A model generated the notes under the pieces. The model saw only the letters and a list, made by a program, of their open reading frames with translations. It was not told the DNA's origin and did no database searches. The translations under genes were made by a program, and so were the position numbers. A stretch of DNA of 64,000 nucleotides from an uncultured Veillonella sp. (GTDB lineage Bacteria; Bacillota; Negativicutes; Veillonellales; Veillonellaceae): positions 62,001 through 126,000 of the forward strand of contig NZ_CALJON010000008.1 in assembly GCF_937981445.1 (NCBI RefSeq), read 5' to 3'. Shown here piece after piece: positions 17,137-25,737 of the stretch; position 1 is the first letter of the stretch, and each line of letters opens with the position of its first letter.

Positions 17137-17168
17137 AGGGGTACCGTATTTGGTATCCCTGTTTTTTT
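17137..17168 (+). terminator. Riboswitch-controlled terminator
   Basis: CAGGGGTACC pairs with GGTATCCCTG, followed by seven T. It lies 30 bases after the aptamer and before the coding region, the usual expression platform. Confidence 0.85.
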
Positions 17169-17290
17169 ATGCCGTCTGTCATAACAGACCAAATGGCGGG
17201 GGAGCGCCCGACATTTGTCATTACAGCGATGGGAAGCCGTGTTCCGGCGTGAGAGGAGACCAATAAGTCTCGACCGCAAGGGTGTTTGTA
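17169..17290 (+). ncRNA. Structured GC-rich leader between the TPP switch and thiW
   Basis: 122 bases, more GC-rich than the surroundings, without ORF. Hairpins: GTCTGT-CATA-ACAGAC; CAAATG/CATTTG enclosing GGCG/CGCC; GCCG-TGTT-CGGC; GAGAC/GTCTC. AAGGGTG before the ATG is the ribosome binding site. I do not recognise a riboswitch consensus. It could be a second control element acting on translation. Confidence 0.5.
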
Positions 17291-17812
17291 ATGAATTCAT
17301 CATTCAGTAATGTAAGAAAATTAACTATCACTAGTTTACTTGTAGCTGTAGCCGTTGTGGGCAGCACCATTTCATTTCCTGTAGGCCCTAGCAAATGCGC
17401 ACCAGTTCAGCATATGGTTAATGTGCTCTGTGCTGTATTGCTTTCCTCCTATTATGGGGTAGGTGCCGCGTTTTCTGCCAGTGTATTGCGCAATCTCCTC
17501 GGCCTAGGCAGTGTACTTGCCTTTCCTGGTAGCATGTGGGGTGCTTTTTTAAGTACTTATTTATATAAGCGCACCCATAATATTCTTTACGCCCTTATAG
17601 GCGAAGTATTTGGCACAGGAATCCTTGGTGGCCTTACCGCCTATCCTATAGCCATTCTCTTCCTTGGCCAATCAGCAGGACAAGTAGCTTTTTATGTGTA
17701 TGTTATTCCTTTCTTAATTTCTACCATAGGCGGCTCCCTATTGGCGGGAATATTATTATACGCATTACGAACTTCAGGAGCTTTATCTCACATTGAACAG
17801 ACTCTTCGCTAA
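17291..17812 (+). CDS. thiW: ThiW, substrate-binding (S) subunit of an ECF-type thiazole transporter (173 aa)
   Basis: Membrane S component thought to bring in hydroxyethylthiazole for thiamine salvage, working with the shared ECF energising module (not in the window). About six hydrophobic helices. Family marks: FPVGPSKCAPVQHMVNV near residue 35, RNLLGLGSVLAFPGSMWGA, and TGILGGLTAYPIA. ATG at 17291 is preferred over GTG at 17282 because AAGGGTG lies seven bases before it. Under the TPP riboswitch, which supports the thiamine-related role. Confidence 0.92.
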   Translation: MNSSFSNVRKLTITSLLVAVAVVGSTISFPVGPSKCAPVQHMVNVLCAVLLSSYYGVGAAFSASVLRNLLGLGSVLAFPGSMWGAFLSTYLYKRTHNILYALIGEVFGTGILGGLTAYPIAILFLGQSAGQVAFYVYVIPFLISTIGGSLLAGILLYALRTSGALSHIEQTLR

Positions 17813-17893
17813 CTAAGCTGCATTTTAACCATAAGGCTAATCCATACGGTATACGATACGGCGAATAAGCGAAAGATTCTGTGAGGAGCTATT

Positions 17894-19069
17894 ATGAAAG
17901 CTAATGAAACAAATCTTTTATCTCATGGCCTTCTTTGGTTTGGGGCTGCCATTTCGATTGCCGAAATCTTTACTGGGTCCCTGTTTGCCCCCTTAGGTTT
18001 TGAGAGAGGCCTAATGGCTATTATTCTGGGTCACATTATTGGTGGTTTTCTGTTCTTCTTAGCCGGCCTTATCGGGGCTAATACGAAACTCAGTGCCATG
18101 CAAACCGTGCGCATCGGTTTTGGTACACAAGGGGCGTCTTTCTTTGCCCTAGCCAATGTGCTTCAGCTTGTAGGCTGGACTACAGTTATGATTATAACCG
18201 GTGCTGCTGCAGCGCAAGCGGTCATGCCACTTGATAGCACAATTTGGTCTATTATTATAGGCCTACTCATTATTGTATGGCTTTTAGTAGGACCGACACA
18301 GCTTACCAAGCTCAATATGGTGGCCATGTCCTTATTATTTTTACTCACATTATGGCTTAGCACCTTGATCTTCAGTCCTACTACAGAATTCATACGCCCC
18401 GTAGCCACTGATGATAGCCTATCCTTTGGTGCTGCTGTAGAGCTCGCCACGGTAATGCCTTTATCCTGGCTCCCTTTAGTGGCGGACTATACACGCCATG
18501 CTAAGCGGCCCCTAGGCGCTACATTAGTAAGTACCTTCACCTATGGCTTTGTAAGTATTTGGATGTATCTTATCGGCTTAGGCACTACCCTCTATACAGG
18601 GGAAAGTGATATTGCTCAAGTTATGCTAAAAGCTGGCTTAGGGCTTTGGCCTTTACTTATTATTATTTTCTCCACCGTCACAACTACCTACCTAGATGCG
18701 TATTCAGCAGGGGTAAGTGCCACTAGCATTGTGCCAAAACTACAAGAAGTACCTACTGCTATTGGCATTACTGTGATTGGTGTTGTATTAGCTATCTTTG
18801 TACCTATGACTGAGTACGAAGAGTTCTTGTACATTATTGGTTCTATATTCACGCCCATGATTGCGATTCTATTTACCCAATACTTTCTCCTTAAGCAGGA
18901 TGCATCTGGGCGTAAATTTAACTATACTAACCTGATCCTTTGGGTCATTGGTTTTGTCTTATATAGGAATTTATTAACCTGGGATACACCACTAGGCTCT
19001 ACTGTGCCTGTTATGCTTTGTATTGCCTTCCTTACATATATTGTGGGGCGCATCAAAAGCAAGGCGTAA
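17894..19069 (+). CDS. cytX: CytX-like hydroxymethylpyrimidine permease (NCS1 family, 391 aa)
   Basis: Inner-membrane NCS1 transporter predicted to import the thiamine pyrimidine precursor. About twelve hydrophobic helices; conserved LLWFGAAISIAEIFTGSLFAPLG at the start, WLPLVADYTRHAKRP in the middle, and STVTTTYLDAYSAGVS. Follows thiW by 80 bp without terminator, so the riboswitch should control it. GAGGAGC precedes the ATG. Confidence 0.9.
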   Translation: MKANETNLLSHGLLWFGAAISIAEIFTGSLFAPLGFERGLMAIILGHIIGGFLFFLAGLIGANTKLSAMQTVRIGFGTQGASFFALANVLQLVGWTTVMIITGAAAAQAVMPLDSTIWSIIIGLLIIVWLLVGPTQLTKLNMVAMSLLFLLTLWLSTLIFSPTTEFIRPVATDDSLSFGAAVELATVMPLSWLPLVADYTRHAKRPLGATLVSTFTYGFVSIWMYLIGLGTTLYTGESDIAQVMLKAGLGLWPLLIIIFSTVTTTYLDAYSAGVSATSIVPKLQEVPTAIGITVIGVVLAIFVPMTEYEEFLYIIGSIFTPMIAILFTQYFLLKQDASGRKFNYTNLILWVIGFVLYRNLLTWDTPLGSTVPVMLCIAFLTYIVGRIKSKA

Positions 19070-19132
19070 GATTAAAACATCTATACTGAGGGCTTAATAT
19101 TAATAATTCACTATTACAAATTAATATTAAAA

Positions 19133-19170
19133 AATAAGCAGGAATTACAATTAATTCCTGCTTATTTATT
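19133..19170 (+). terminator. Terminator after the first cytX
   Basis: Arms AATAAGCAGGAATT and AATTCCTGCTTATT pair perfectly around a six-base loop, but only a weak T-run (TATTCCC) follows, so read-through into the second copy is possible. Confidence 0.7.
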
Positions 19171-19245
19171 CCCTTTTTCAAGTATTTAACGTATACTTAA
19201 TAAAGAATGTTATAAAAGACTACCTTTATTGAGAAAGGATTTCCT

Positions 19246-20436
19246 ATGCAAACAAAACAGACCAGTCTCTTTTCTTCCTCCCTCATATGGTTCGGCGCGG
19301 CCCTATCAATGGCGGAAATTTTTACCGGCACTTTATTTGCCCCTTTAGGCTTTACTAAAGCCCTCTTCGCCATCATTCTAGGCCATATCATCGGCGGCAC
19401 CCTCTTATTCTTGGCCGGCGTGATTGGTGGTCAAACTAGGCGGAGCGCCATGGAATCAGTACGCATCGCCTTTGGTAAAAAAGGCGCCTCATACTTTGCC
19501 ATAGCCAATATTATGCAACTCATCGGCTGGGCCACAGTCGTACTCATTGCAGGGTCTGCGGCTGCACAAAGTATTTATCCTTTAGGCACTGGTATATGGG
19601 CTGGCATTATGGGCTGTATTATCATTCTTTGGCTCTTTGTAAGCCCTCAGACTTTAACAAAATTAAATTCCGTAGCCATGTCCTTACTCTTCCTCCTCGC
19701 CCTTTGGCTCAGCTCCATTATCATTACCCCTGCTAGCTCATTAATAGAGACAGGGGCAACCAATTTCTTCAATGCTGACCTAAGCTTTGGCGCCGCTGTT
19801 GAGCTCGCTGCAGCCATGCCAATTTCCTATTTAGCACTTATTTCTGATTATACGCGCCATGCCAAACGCCCTGTTGCCGCTGCTGGCGTAAGCACCCTTA
19901 CCTATTGTACTGTCAGTGCCTGGATGTATACCCTAGGACTTAGCTGTGCCCTTTATACGGGGGAAAATAATATCGTTGCCGTTATGGCCAAAGCAGAAAT
20001 TGGGCTCTTTCCCTTACTCATTATTATCTTCTCCACCGTAGCTACTACATATTTAGATGCCTATTCATCTGGTGTAAGTGTAGCTAGTCTAGTGCCTAAA
20101 GCACCAGAAAAAATCGTCTCCATTGGCGCTACTATTTTAAGTGTAGGCCTCGCCATTGTAGTGCCCATGACGGAATATGAAGAGTTTTTATTTTTAATCG
20201 GCTCCGTCTTCACCCCTATGATTGCCATTTTATTTAGCCAATACTTCCTACTAAAAGAAGATGTATCTCAGAATGCCTTTAATCTACGCAATACAATCGT
20301 TTGGGTCATTGGCTTTATTTTATACCGCAGCGTACTCACCTTTGAAACACCCCTTGGCACAACGTTCCCTGTGATGATTACCATTACCCTATTAAGTTAT
20401 CTAGTAGGCCGCTTTACCGCTAATAAACGGGCCTAA
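19246..20436 (+). CDS. Second CytX-like NCS1 permease (396 aa)
   Basis: Clear paralogue of the preceding gene: SSLIWFGAALSMAEIFTGTLFAPLG at the start, YLALISDYTRHAKRP, and STVATTYLDAYSSGVS, with the same TEYEEFL segment near the end. Probably also a thiamine-precursor (pyrimidine) permease, perhaps with different affinity or substrate. It follows a hairpin terminator and has its own AAAGGA site; I see no TPP aptamer in the 176-bp gap, so it is either served by read-through or independently expressed. Confidence 0.85.
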   Translation: MQTKQTSLFSSSLIWFGAALSMAEIFTGTLFAPLGFTKALFAIILGHIIGGTLLFLAGVIGGQTRRSAMESVRIAFGKKGASYFAIANIMQLIGWATVVLIAGSAAAQSIYPLGTGIWAGIMGCIIILWLFVSPQTLTKLNSVAMSLLFLLALWLSSIIITPASSLIETGATNFFNADLSFGAAVELAAAMPISYLALISDYTRHAKRPVAAAGVSTLTYCTVSAWMYTLGLSCALYTGENNIVAVMAKAEIGLFPLLIIIFSTVATTYLDAYSSGVSVASLVPKAPEKIVSIGATILSVGLAIVVPMTEYEEFLFLIGSVFTPMIAILFSQYFLLKEDVSQNAFNLRNTIVWVIGFILYRSVLTFETPLGTTFPVMITITLLSYLVGRFTANKRA

Positions 20437-20657
20437 ATCAATTAATCTTTATAATCTGACCCGCTTTCATAAGGCACTCTACTTTCATAAGTCAACCAAT
20501 TTACACGATTTAATAAATTATTTTTGGTATATCGACTTTTTTGAAAATAGTTGTATACATCTTTTTCTTGTTGTGCTATACTATCTATGAAAAATCACGG
20601 GCCTTATGGCCGGCGTTATTTTATATAGTTGTTGCTATATATGGGAGGGACTTATTT

Positions 20658-21116
20658 ATGAAAGAATTTTTAAAAGGTTTTAAAGACTTTGCCTTACGCG
20701 GCAATGTAATCGACTTAGCAGTCGGTGTTGTTATTGGTGCTGCTTTTGGTAAAATTGTAGCATCCTTAGTAAGCGATATCATCATGCCTCCAATTGGTAT
20801 GGTATTGGGCGGTATCGACTTCTCCGACTTTTTCATTAGCTTAAACGGCGAACATGCCAATTCCTTAGCAGAAGCTAAGGCTGCAGGGATTCCTGTTATT
20901 GCCTATGGTAATTTCTTAAATTCCTTAATTCAGTTCTTAATCGTAGCATTTGCCATTTACCTTGTAATTAAACAAGTAAATCGCCTCTTCCCTAAAAAAG
21001 AAGAACCTGTTGAAGATCCACGCAAATGCCCATTCTGTAAACAAGAAGTGGCCGATGATGCAACTCGTTGCCCTCATTGTACTTCTGTAATTGAACCAGA
21101 ATCAAAAACAGCCTAA
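20658..21116 (+). CDS. mscL: Large-conductance mechanosensitive channel MscL with C-terminal zinc ribbon (152 aa)
   Basis: Tension-gated emergency valve of the inner membrane. Residues 1-110 are standard MscL: KEFLKGFKDFALRGNVIDLAVGVVIG (N-terminal helix and TM1 pore with GxxxG packing), FGKIVASLVSDIIMPPIG, and TM2 NFLNSLIQFLIVAFAIY followed by the KQVNRL cytoplasmic helix. After this, residues about 122-142 form a double-CxxC zinc ribbon, CPFC...RCPHC, which classical MscL lacks. ATG at 20658 follows GGGAGGGA; a longer frame upstream is not supported. Confidence 0.93.
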   Translation: MKEFLKGFKDFALRGNVIDLAVGVVIGAAFGKIVASLVSDIIMPPIGMVLGGIDFSDFFISLNGEHANSLAEAKAAGIPVIAYGNFLNSLIQFLIVAFAIYLVIKQVNRLFPKKEEPVEDPRKCPFCKQEVADDATRCPHCTSVIEPESKTA

Positions 21117-21171
21117 CACTGTATGAGTCTAATAGTAGATTCAATCTAAACTTCTAAGAAGACATAAAGAA

Positions 21172-21204
21172 ACCCCGATGGGATATCCCATCGGGGTATT
21201 TTTA
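21172..21204 (+). terminator. Terminator after mscL
   Basis: Perfect stem ACCCCGATGGGA/TCCCATCGGGGT followed by ATTTTTAT; also usable by the convergent hydE-like gene. Confidence 0.9.
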
Positions 21205-21225
21205 TAGGTTCATATACTAAAGCCC

Positions 21226-22344
21226 TTAAAACAAGCCTGTGCGCTTACCATAATGTTTGGAGTCACCATTTTGCTTCCAGCCCACTGTATCACCAATAGA
21301 CATAACACGTCGAGTAAGACAGTTTTTACATTTATCTGCATTATCATCAACGCAAGGTTTATTATCATAGAGTAAATATTTAGCTCTATGTTCTGGCACA
21401 GTAATAATAGGCATTAAAATATTAGCGCCAGCAGCTAAGCCTTTTTCACGGCCCAATTTATCTAGAGCCTGCAAGGCTGTTGTGGCCGCAATATTCACAT
21501 CCTTCAAGAATAAACGAGTTAGGGCAATCATCTTAAGCCCCAATTGAATGCGGCGATTCTTACCTTCTTCACTGTCAATGCCAAGGGCTAACGCTTCCTG
21601 CCCTAATGGCGTATCATGATGTACTACATAAGGCCCCATGCCGATCATATCAATATCCATATCGCGATAGAATAAGATATCATTGACTAGATCATCTTCC
21701 GTCTGTCCTGGTAAGCCAATCATAACCCCAGTTCCCACTTGGAATCCTACGCGGCGCAATGATTTCAAACATTCTACGCGCGTTTTAAAAGAATGGAGCT
21801 CGTCATTAGGATGAATCTTGTGATACAATTCTTCATTTGTCGTTTCAATACGAAGTAAATAACGGCTAGCCCCTGCTTCCACCATGCGACGATAGGATTC
21901 CTCCGTCTGTTCCCCAACGCACATAGTAATCCCCAAGGAGCCATCACCAATAGCTTTAATGTCACGAATCAAATCTACTACATAATCTACGAAGACTGGA
22001 TCATTACGCTCCCCTGATTGTAATGTAATAGAGCCATATTCGTGATCATAGGCCCATTTAGCCATCATCAAAATATCCTGTCGGCTCATATCAAAGCGTT
22101 CAGTTTTATCATTATCACGACGAATTCCGCAATATTCGCAGTTTTTTATACAGCGATTGGAGAATTCAATAAGGCCTCGATAGTACGCTACCTTATCTAC
22201 ATATTTAGCCTTTACTTCATAGGCTTTTTTATAAATAGCCTGCAAAGTCTCTTCATCAGTAACATGCATGAGCGCACGTAACTCTTCAACTGTAAGCCAA
22301 TCATTGCCTACTAAGTCTTTCTTTAAAATGTCTTCTATCTTCAT
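21226..22344 (-). CDS. Radical SAM protein, HydE-like ([FeFe]-hydrogenase maturase type, 372 aa)
   Basis: The radical SAM cluster motif is C65-x3-C69-x2-C72 (NRCIKNCEYCGIRR). The sequence around it (YYRGLIEFSNRC, ITLQSGE, MIGLPGQT, MIGMGPYVVHHDTPL) is typical of HydE in the biotin-synthase-like group. The C terminus carries C331-x7-C339-x2-C342, the second cluster motif described for some HydE proteins. ATG at 22344 is taken since AAGGGT precedes it; the 18 residues upstream look non-coding. No hydF, hydG or hydrogenase gene is near, so the maturation role rests on similarity. Related enzymes (PylB, MqnE) are alternatives. Confidence 0.8.
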   Translation of the reverse strand: MKIEDILKKDLVGNDWLTVEELRALMHVTDEETLQAIYKKAYEVKAKYVDKVAYYRGLIEFSNRCIKNCEYCGIRRDNDKTERFDMSRQDILMMAKWAYDHEYGSITLQSGERNDPVFVDYVVDLIRDIKAIGDGSLGITMCVGEQTEESYRRMVEAGASRYLLRIETTNEELYHKIHPNDELHSFKTRVECLKSLRRVGFQVGTGVMIGLPGQTEDDLVNDILFYRDMDIDMIGMGPYVVHHDTPLGQEALALGIDSEEGKNRRIQLGLKMIALTRLFLKDVNIAATTALQALDKLGREKGLAAGANILMPIITVPEHRAKYLLYDNKPCVDDNADKCKNCLTRRVMSIGDTVGWKQNGDSKHYGKRTGLF

Positions 22345-22598
22345 AGCTACCCTTGTGCCTTTACTAAATCGACTACATATGCTACATATACTGCACATGT
22401 TACATATACTACATAATTACCATCACATGGCATCCATACATGTATGGCCCCCTAACTCCATTCATGAGTCAGTTCTTATATACATTAAATTCAACTCAAG
22501 TAAATCTAATATTTCCAATATAATTATTATATATCATAAAGGGGCTCTTTTCCTAGTAAAAAGGGCTAATTTTACCAAAATAAGACATATTTTAAACG

Positions 22599-22671
22599 AA
22601 AAAAACTAGCCCCCTTATGATAATCCATGACACAAAACGATTTGTTTTCTAACCATGGAAAAAGGGGCTAG
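22599..22671 (-). terminator. Terminator of the M20 amidohydrolase gene
   Basis: AAAGGGGCTAG (22661-22671) pairs with CTAGCCCCCTT (22606-22616); on the minus strand the stem is followed by TTTTTTT. The 44-base loop contains a smaller repeat around CCATG. Confidence 0.7.
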
Positions 22672-22690
22672 CCTTTATATTTTTTATTCT

Positions 22691-22754
22691 TGTATCGCTA
22701 TATTTCTGTATTGCTATATTTCGGTACCGCTACATTTCTGGATGCCTATATTCC
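22691..22754. repeat. 16-bp tandem repeat, four copies, at the 3' end of the amidohydrolase gene
   Basis: Units at 22691, 22707, 22723 and 22739 resemble TGTATTGCTATATTTC, each with a few changes. The array ends 20 bases from the gene's stop codon. Confidence 0.75.
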
Positions 22755-22774
22755 TATATTATGCCTAAATTCAT

Positions 22775-23959
22775 TTAGTCCTCTAAGGCACCAAGGAAGT
22801 CTAAAGCGTAGAGAGCATATAATTCGGCACCTACTTTTAGGGCTTCTTCGTCAATATTAAAATGACCATTATGATGTGGCCAACAAGCCCCTTTTGCTTC
22901 ATTTTCAGCGCCTACATAGGCAAATGCACCAGGAACTTTAGTCATGTAAGCAGCAAAATCTTCACCAATGCAACGTTTAGGCTCATTAAACACTTGGTCT
23001 TCACCAAAGGCACGAGCAGCCAATTTACGTACACGAGCAGCTTCAGTTGGATTATTATCAACCACATCGGTACCATATTTATATGTAAATTCAACGGTAC
23101 CACCAAACATGTGCGCCGTGTGTTCTGCAAAGTTACGAAGTTTATCTTCTACTAACTGCCGGTCATGAGCTGAGAACGTGCGAGCCGTACCTTCAAGCTT
23201 TGCTTCCCCAGAAATTACATTAAAACGTGTGCCCGATTCTAATTTACCTACTGTAACTACGGCCGTATCAAGAGGATTAATATTGCGCGATACAATGGTC
23301 TGCACATTGGCCACAAAGCTACCTGCCATTACAGTAGCATCTATAGCCGTCTCAGGCATGGCACCATGCCCACCTTTCCCCGTAAAGGTAGCATAAAATA
23401 CATCACAAGCCGCCATGCAAGGACCATCTATGCAGGAAACAAGGCCTGCTTTTAAAGGCGACCAAATATGTTCCCCAAAGATACTATCCACCCCATCGAG
23501 AGCCCCCTGCTCCATCATAAGCTTGGCACCGGCTGCCGCTTCTTCCGCTGGTTGGAAAATAATTCGTACTGTACCGTCGAATTGATCACGCACCGCATGA
23601 ATTACCTTAACGGCTGTAAGTAGCATAGCAATATGGCTGTCATGACCACAGGCATGCATTTTTCCCGGTACTTTAGATTTATATGGTAAGTTCTCGGTAA
23701 TTTCTTCTACAGGAAGCGCATCCATATCAGCGCGCAAGGCCACTGTTTTACCTGGCCCTCGGCCATGAATGTCAGCAATAATCCCCGTTGGCTCAGTCAA
23801 CCGATAGGGAATACCAAGTGCCTCAAGTTCTTTAGCCAAGGTCTTTGTCGTTTCAAATTCTTCCAAAGACAATTCAGGGTTTTCATGAAAATAACGACGA
23901 TGCGCTACAAGCTCCTGTTCTTTTGCCAAGATTAACTGCTTTACTTCACTTTGTTTCAT
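22775..23959 (-). CDS. M20-family amidohydrolase / peptidase (394 aa)
   Basis: Metal-dependent amidase of the M20D group (N-acyl-amino acid or indole-acetyl-amino acid hydrolase, hippurate hydrolase-like). Start region HRRYFHENPELSLEEFET, then the metal motif MHACGHDSH (C104, H106), the EEAAAGAK glutamates, and late HxxxFxID-like HNGHFNIDEEAL. A dimerisation domain occupies the middle (about 180-290). ATG at 23959 follows TAGGAG. Upstream, 140 bp away, is a membrane protein gene on the same strand, possibly the transporter of its substrate or product. Substrate not determinable. Confidence 0.88.
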   Translation of the reverse strand: MKQSEVKQLILAKEQELVAHRRYFHENPELSLEEFETTKTLAKELEALGIPYRLTEPTGIIADIHGRGPGKTVALRADMDALPVEEITENLPYKSKVPGKMHACGHDSHIAMLLTAVKVIHAVRDQFDGTVRIIFQPAEEAAAGAKLMMEQGALDGVDSIFGEHIWSPLKAGLVSCIDGPCMAACDVFYATFTGKGGHGAMPETAIDATVMAGSFVANVQTIVSRNINPLDTAVVTVGKLESGTRFNVISGEAKLEGTARTFSAHDRQLVEDKLRNFAEHTAHMFGGTVEFTYKYGTDVVDNNPTEAARVRKLAARAFGEDQVFNEPKRCIGEDFAAYMTKVPGAFAYVGAENEAKGACWPHHNGHFNIDEEALKVGAELYALYALDFLGALED

Positions 23960-24025
23960 TATAAGGACTCCTAACTTTTTTCTCATATATGTAGATTTAT
24001 AATGTCTTCTTAGGGTACTCCATAG

Positions 24026-24088
24026 GCACTCTTTTTTTGTAATGTACTCTTTTTTTGTAACGTACTCTTATAACGTACTCTTTTCTAT
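24026..24088. repeat. GTACTC-type tandem repeat between amidohydrolase and membrane protein genes
   Basis: Two 18-bp units (GTACTCTTTTTTTGTAAC type) and two shortened ones; directly 3' of the membrane protein stop codon at 24100. Confidence 0.6.
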
Positions 24089-24099
24089 ACCATATTATT

Positions 24100-25311
24100 T
24101 TACTGCAACCAATTCACCATAATACCGGCCAATACAACGGATACAATCGTAACCGTTATAAATCCAGCCACTAACATAGGTGGCAACATGTGGTGAGTCA
24201 ATACAGCACGCTCATCTTGATCATCTGTAAGCGACGTAATGACCTCCATAGTAATTACATAGTCTGCAGGGAAGCCAAATAAAGCTGTTAAGGATGTAGC
24301 AAAGGCTAATTCCTTAGAAACACCTACTATACGACCAATAATGGTGGAGAATACAAACATACCTATAACGCCAATTACAATAATGACCACTAAAGGATAC
24401 AATAAACTCAAAATCATATCTGGTGTAGCTTCTTTTAAGGTATCAAAAATAAATAGCATTAAGGCTAATAAGCAAAAGCCAAAGCCCCCTGCAGATTTTA
24501 AACAGTGGGTTTCCAAAAAGCCTATGGATTTGCCGATAATACCAAAGAGTAAGCAAAGTACAAAGGCATTAACTTTAAGGCCTATAACACCAAATCCAGC
24601 AGATGCTAAAAAGGCCAAAGCGGCACAAAAGGATAGACGCAAGAATTTAAAGTACGCTGTATTGTAAATATGTGGCGCCCGCTGGAACAGTCTTGCCGGT
24701 TTATCATCAGATATATTCGTTGGATCTACCGAATCTGCATCACGCTTAATAGCGCCAGCCCGATATTCTTTGATGACGCGCTGTCCTTCACGTTTTAACA
24801 TAATAGAAGTTAATGGATAGCCTGCAAATCCTTGAATTACATAAATCAACACGGCCAAAACAGATAAACTTGTTAGACCTAATTCCTTTGCCCCATTACT
24901 CATAATCAAGGACGATACAATGCCCCCTACTAATGGCGGCGTAGCTACAACCACAGTATTCCAATCTAAGAAATGGACCGCAATAAATAATAAAAAGGCT
25001 GTAATCCCAGCAATCCCACCTAAAGCAATGACAATAATTTTCCACTGCTTCATCAATTCTTTCACGGAAAGCAAGGTCCCCATATTGGTAATCAACAAGG
25101 CCATCAACATCGTTGCTGTGCCCACGGGGATACCTGCCTTAGCAATGGCATCTTTAGGCAAGAATGTCCAATAGGCTAATAAAAATAGGACTGCTGTAAT
25201 AAATACCGATGGTATCCAGGCCTTAGTTCTAATAGAAATAACTTCACCTACAAATAACATGAGCACTAATACAGTCATTAAGCCCATTTGTGAAGAGATA
25301 AAAACCTCCAT
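24100..25311 (-). CDS. Uncharacterised polytopic membrane protein, transporter-like (403 aa)
   Basis: About 11-12 hydrophobic helices and a hydrophilic loop at about 185-220. Segments such as TPPLVGGIVSSLIMSNGAKELG in the first half and SLTALFGFPADYVIT in the second recall the glycine-rich reentrant elements of the GltS/ESS-like carriers, but I cannot assign it to a named family. ATG at 25311 is chosen after AGAGGGA; the longer frame upstream has no good site. It precedes the M20 amidohydrolase on the same strand, which suggests transport of an acyl-amino acid or peptide (inference). Confidence 0.7.
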   Translation of the reverse strand: MEVFISSQMGLMTVLVLMLFVGEVISIRTKAWIPSVFITAVLFLLAYWTFLPKDAIAKAGIPVGTATMLMALLITNMGTLLSVKELMKQWKIIVIALGGIAGITAFLLFIAVHFLDWNTVVVATPPLVGGIVSSLIMSNGAKELGLTSLSVLAVLIYVIQGFAGYPLTSIMLKREGQRVIKEYRAGAIKRDADSVDPTNISDDKPARLFQRAPHIYNTAYFKFLRLSFCAALAFLASAGFGVIGLKVNAFVLCLLFGIIGKSIGFLETHCLKSAGGFGFCLLALMLFIFDTLKEATPDMILSLLYPLVVIIVIGVIGMFVFSTIIGRIVGVSKELAFATSLTALFGFPADYVITMEVITSLTDDQDERAVLTHHMLPPMLVAGFITVTIVSVVLAGIMVNWLQ

Positions 25312-25632
25312 ACAAATCCCTCTTTTCTCTCTCAACTCATCTCTCAACATATAATATAAACCGCTGCAAAGTGTCTGACCCATTGTAAAACGTATAATTC
25401 GTTATAGTGATGGCCACTGTATAGCCTCTAACCTGTTTAGATCATACCCCTATCAATCTAAACAGATAAGAAAATATATACGCCCTTAAGAAGTCTGCAT
25501 ACAATGGACAGTTGTTTATATTTTTATTATAGTAGCACATAGAAACTCAATGGTCAAGAATTATTCATATAGAATAAATTAATAGAATTAAGAAGATATT
25601 TTACATTTACTTGATTTTTTTGTAGATAAAAA
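25312..25632. other. Intergenic region, no gene seen
   Basis: AT-rich spacer upstream of the membrane protein gene; I see no clear promoter boxes and no repeat of note. Confidence 0.4.
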
Positions 25633-25662
25633 CAAAAAAGAGCCGCTAAAGCGACTCTTTTA
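25633..25662 (-). terminator. Terminator of yaaA
   Basis: GAGTCGC-TTTA-GCGGCTC stem with one mismatch, followed by TTTTTTGTTTTT on the minus strand. Confidence 0.85.
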
Positions 25663-25737
25663 CCTTTTCATTATTATGAGTTGTATTAGTAACTCATTCT
25701 ACTTATAGCAAAATCGGTTTAAAATCAATTTTATTTA

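Noticed and set aside
17169..17290. Possible cobalamin or T-box element in the thiW leader
   Set aside because: GGAGACC and ACCGCAAGGG only partly match B12-box or T-box sequences; the rest of those consensuses is absent.
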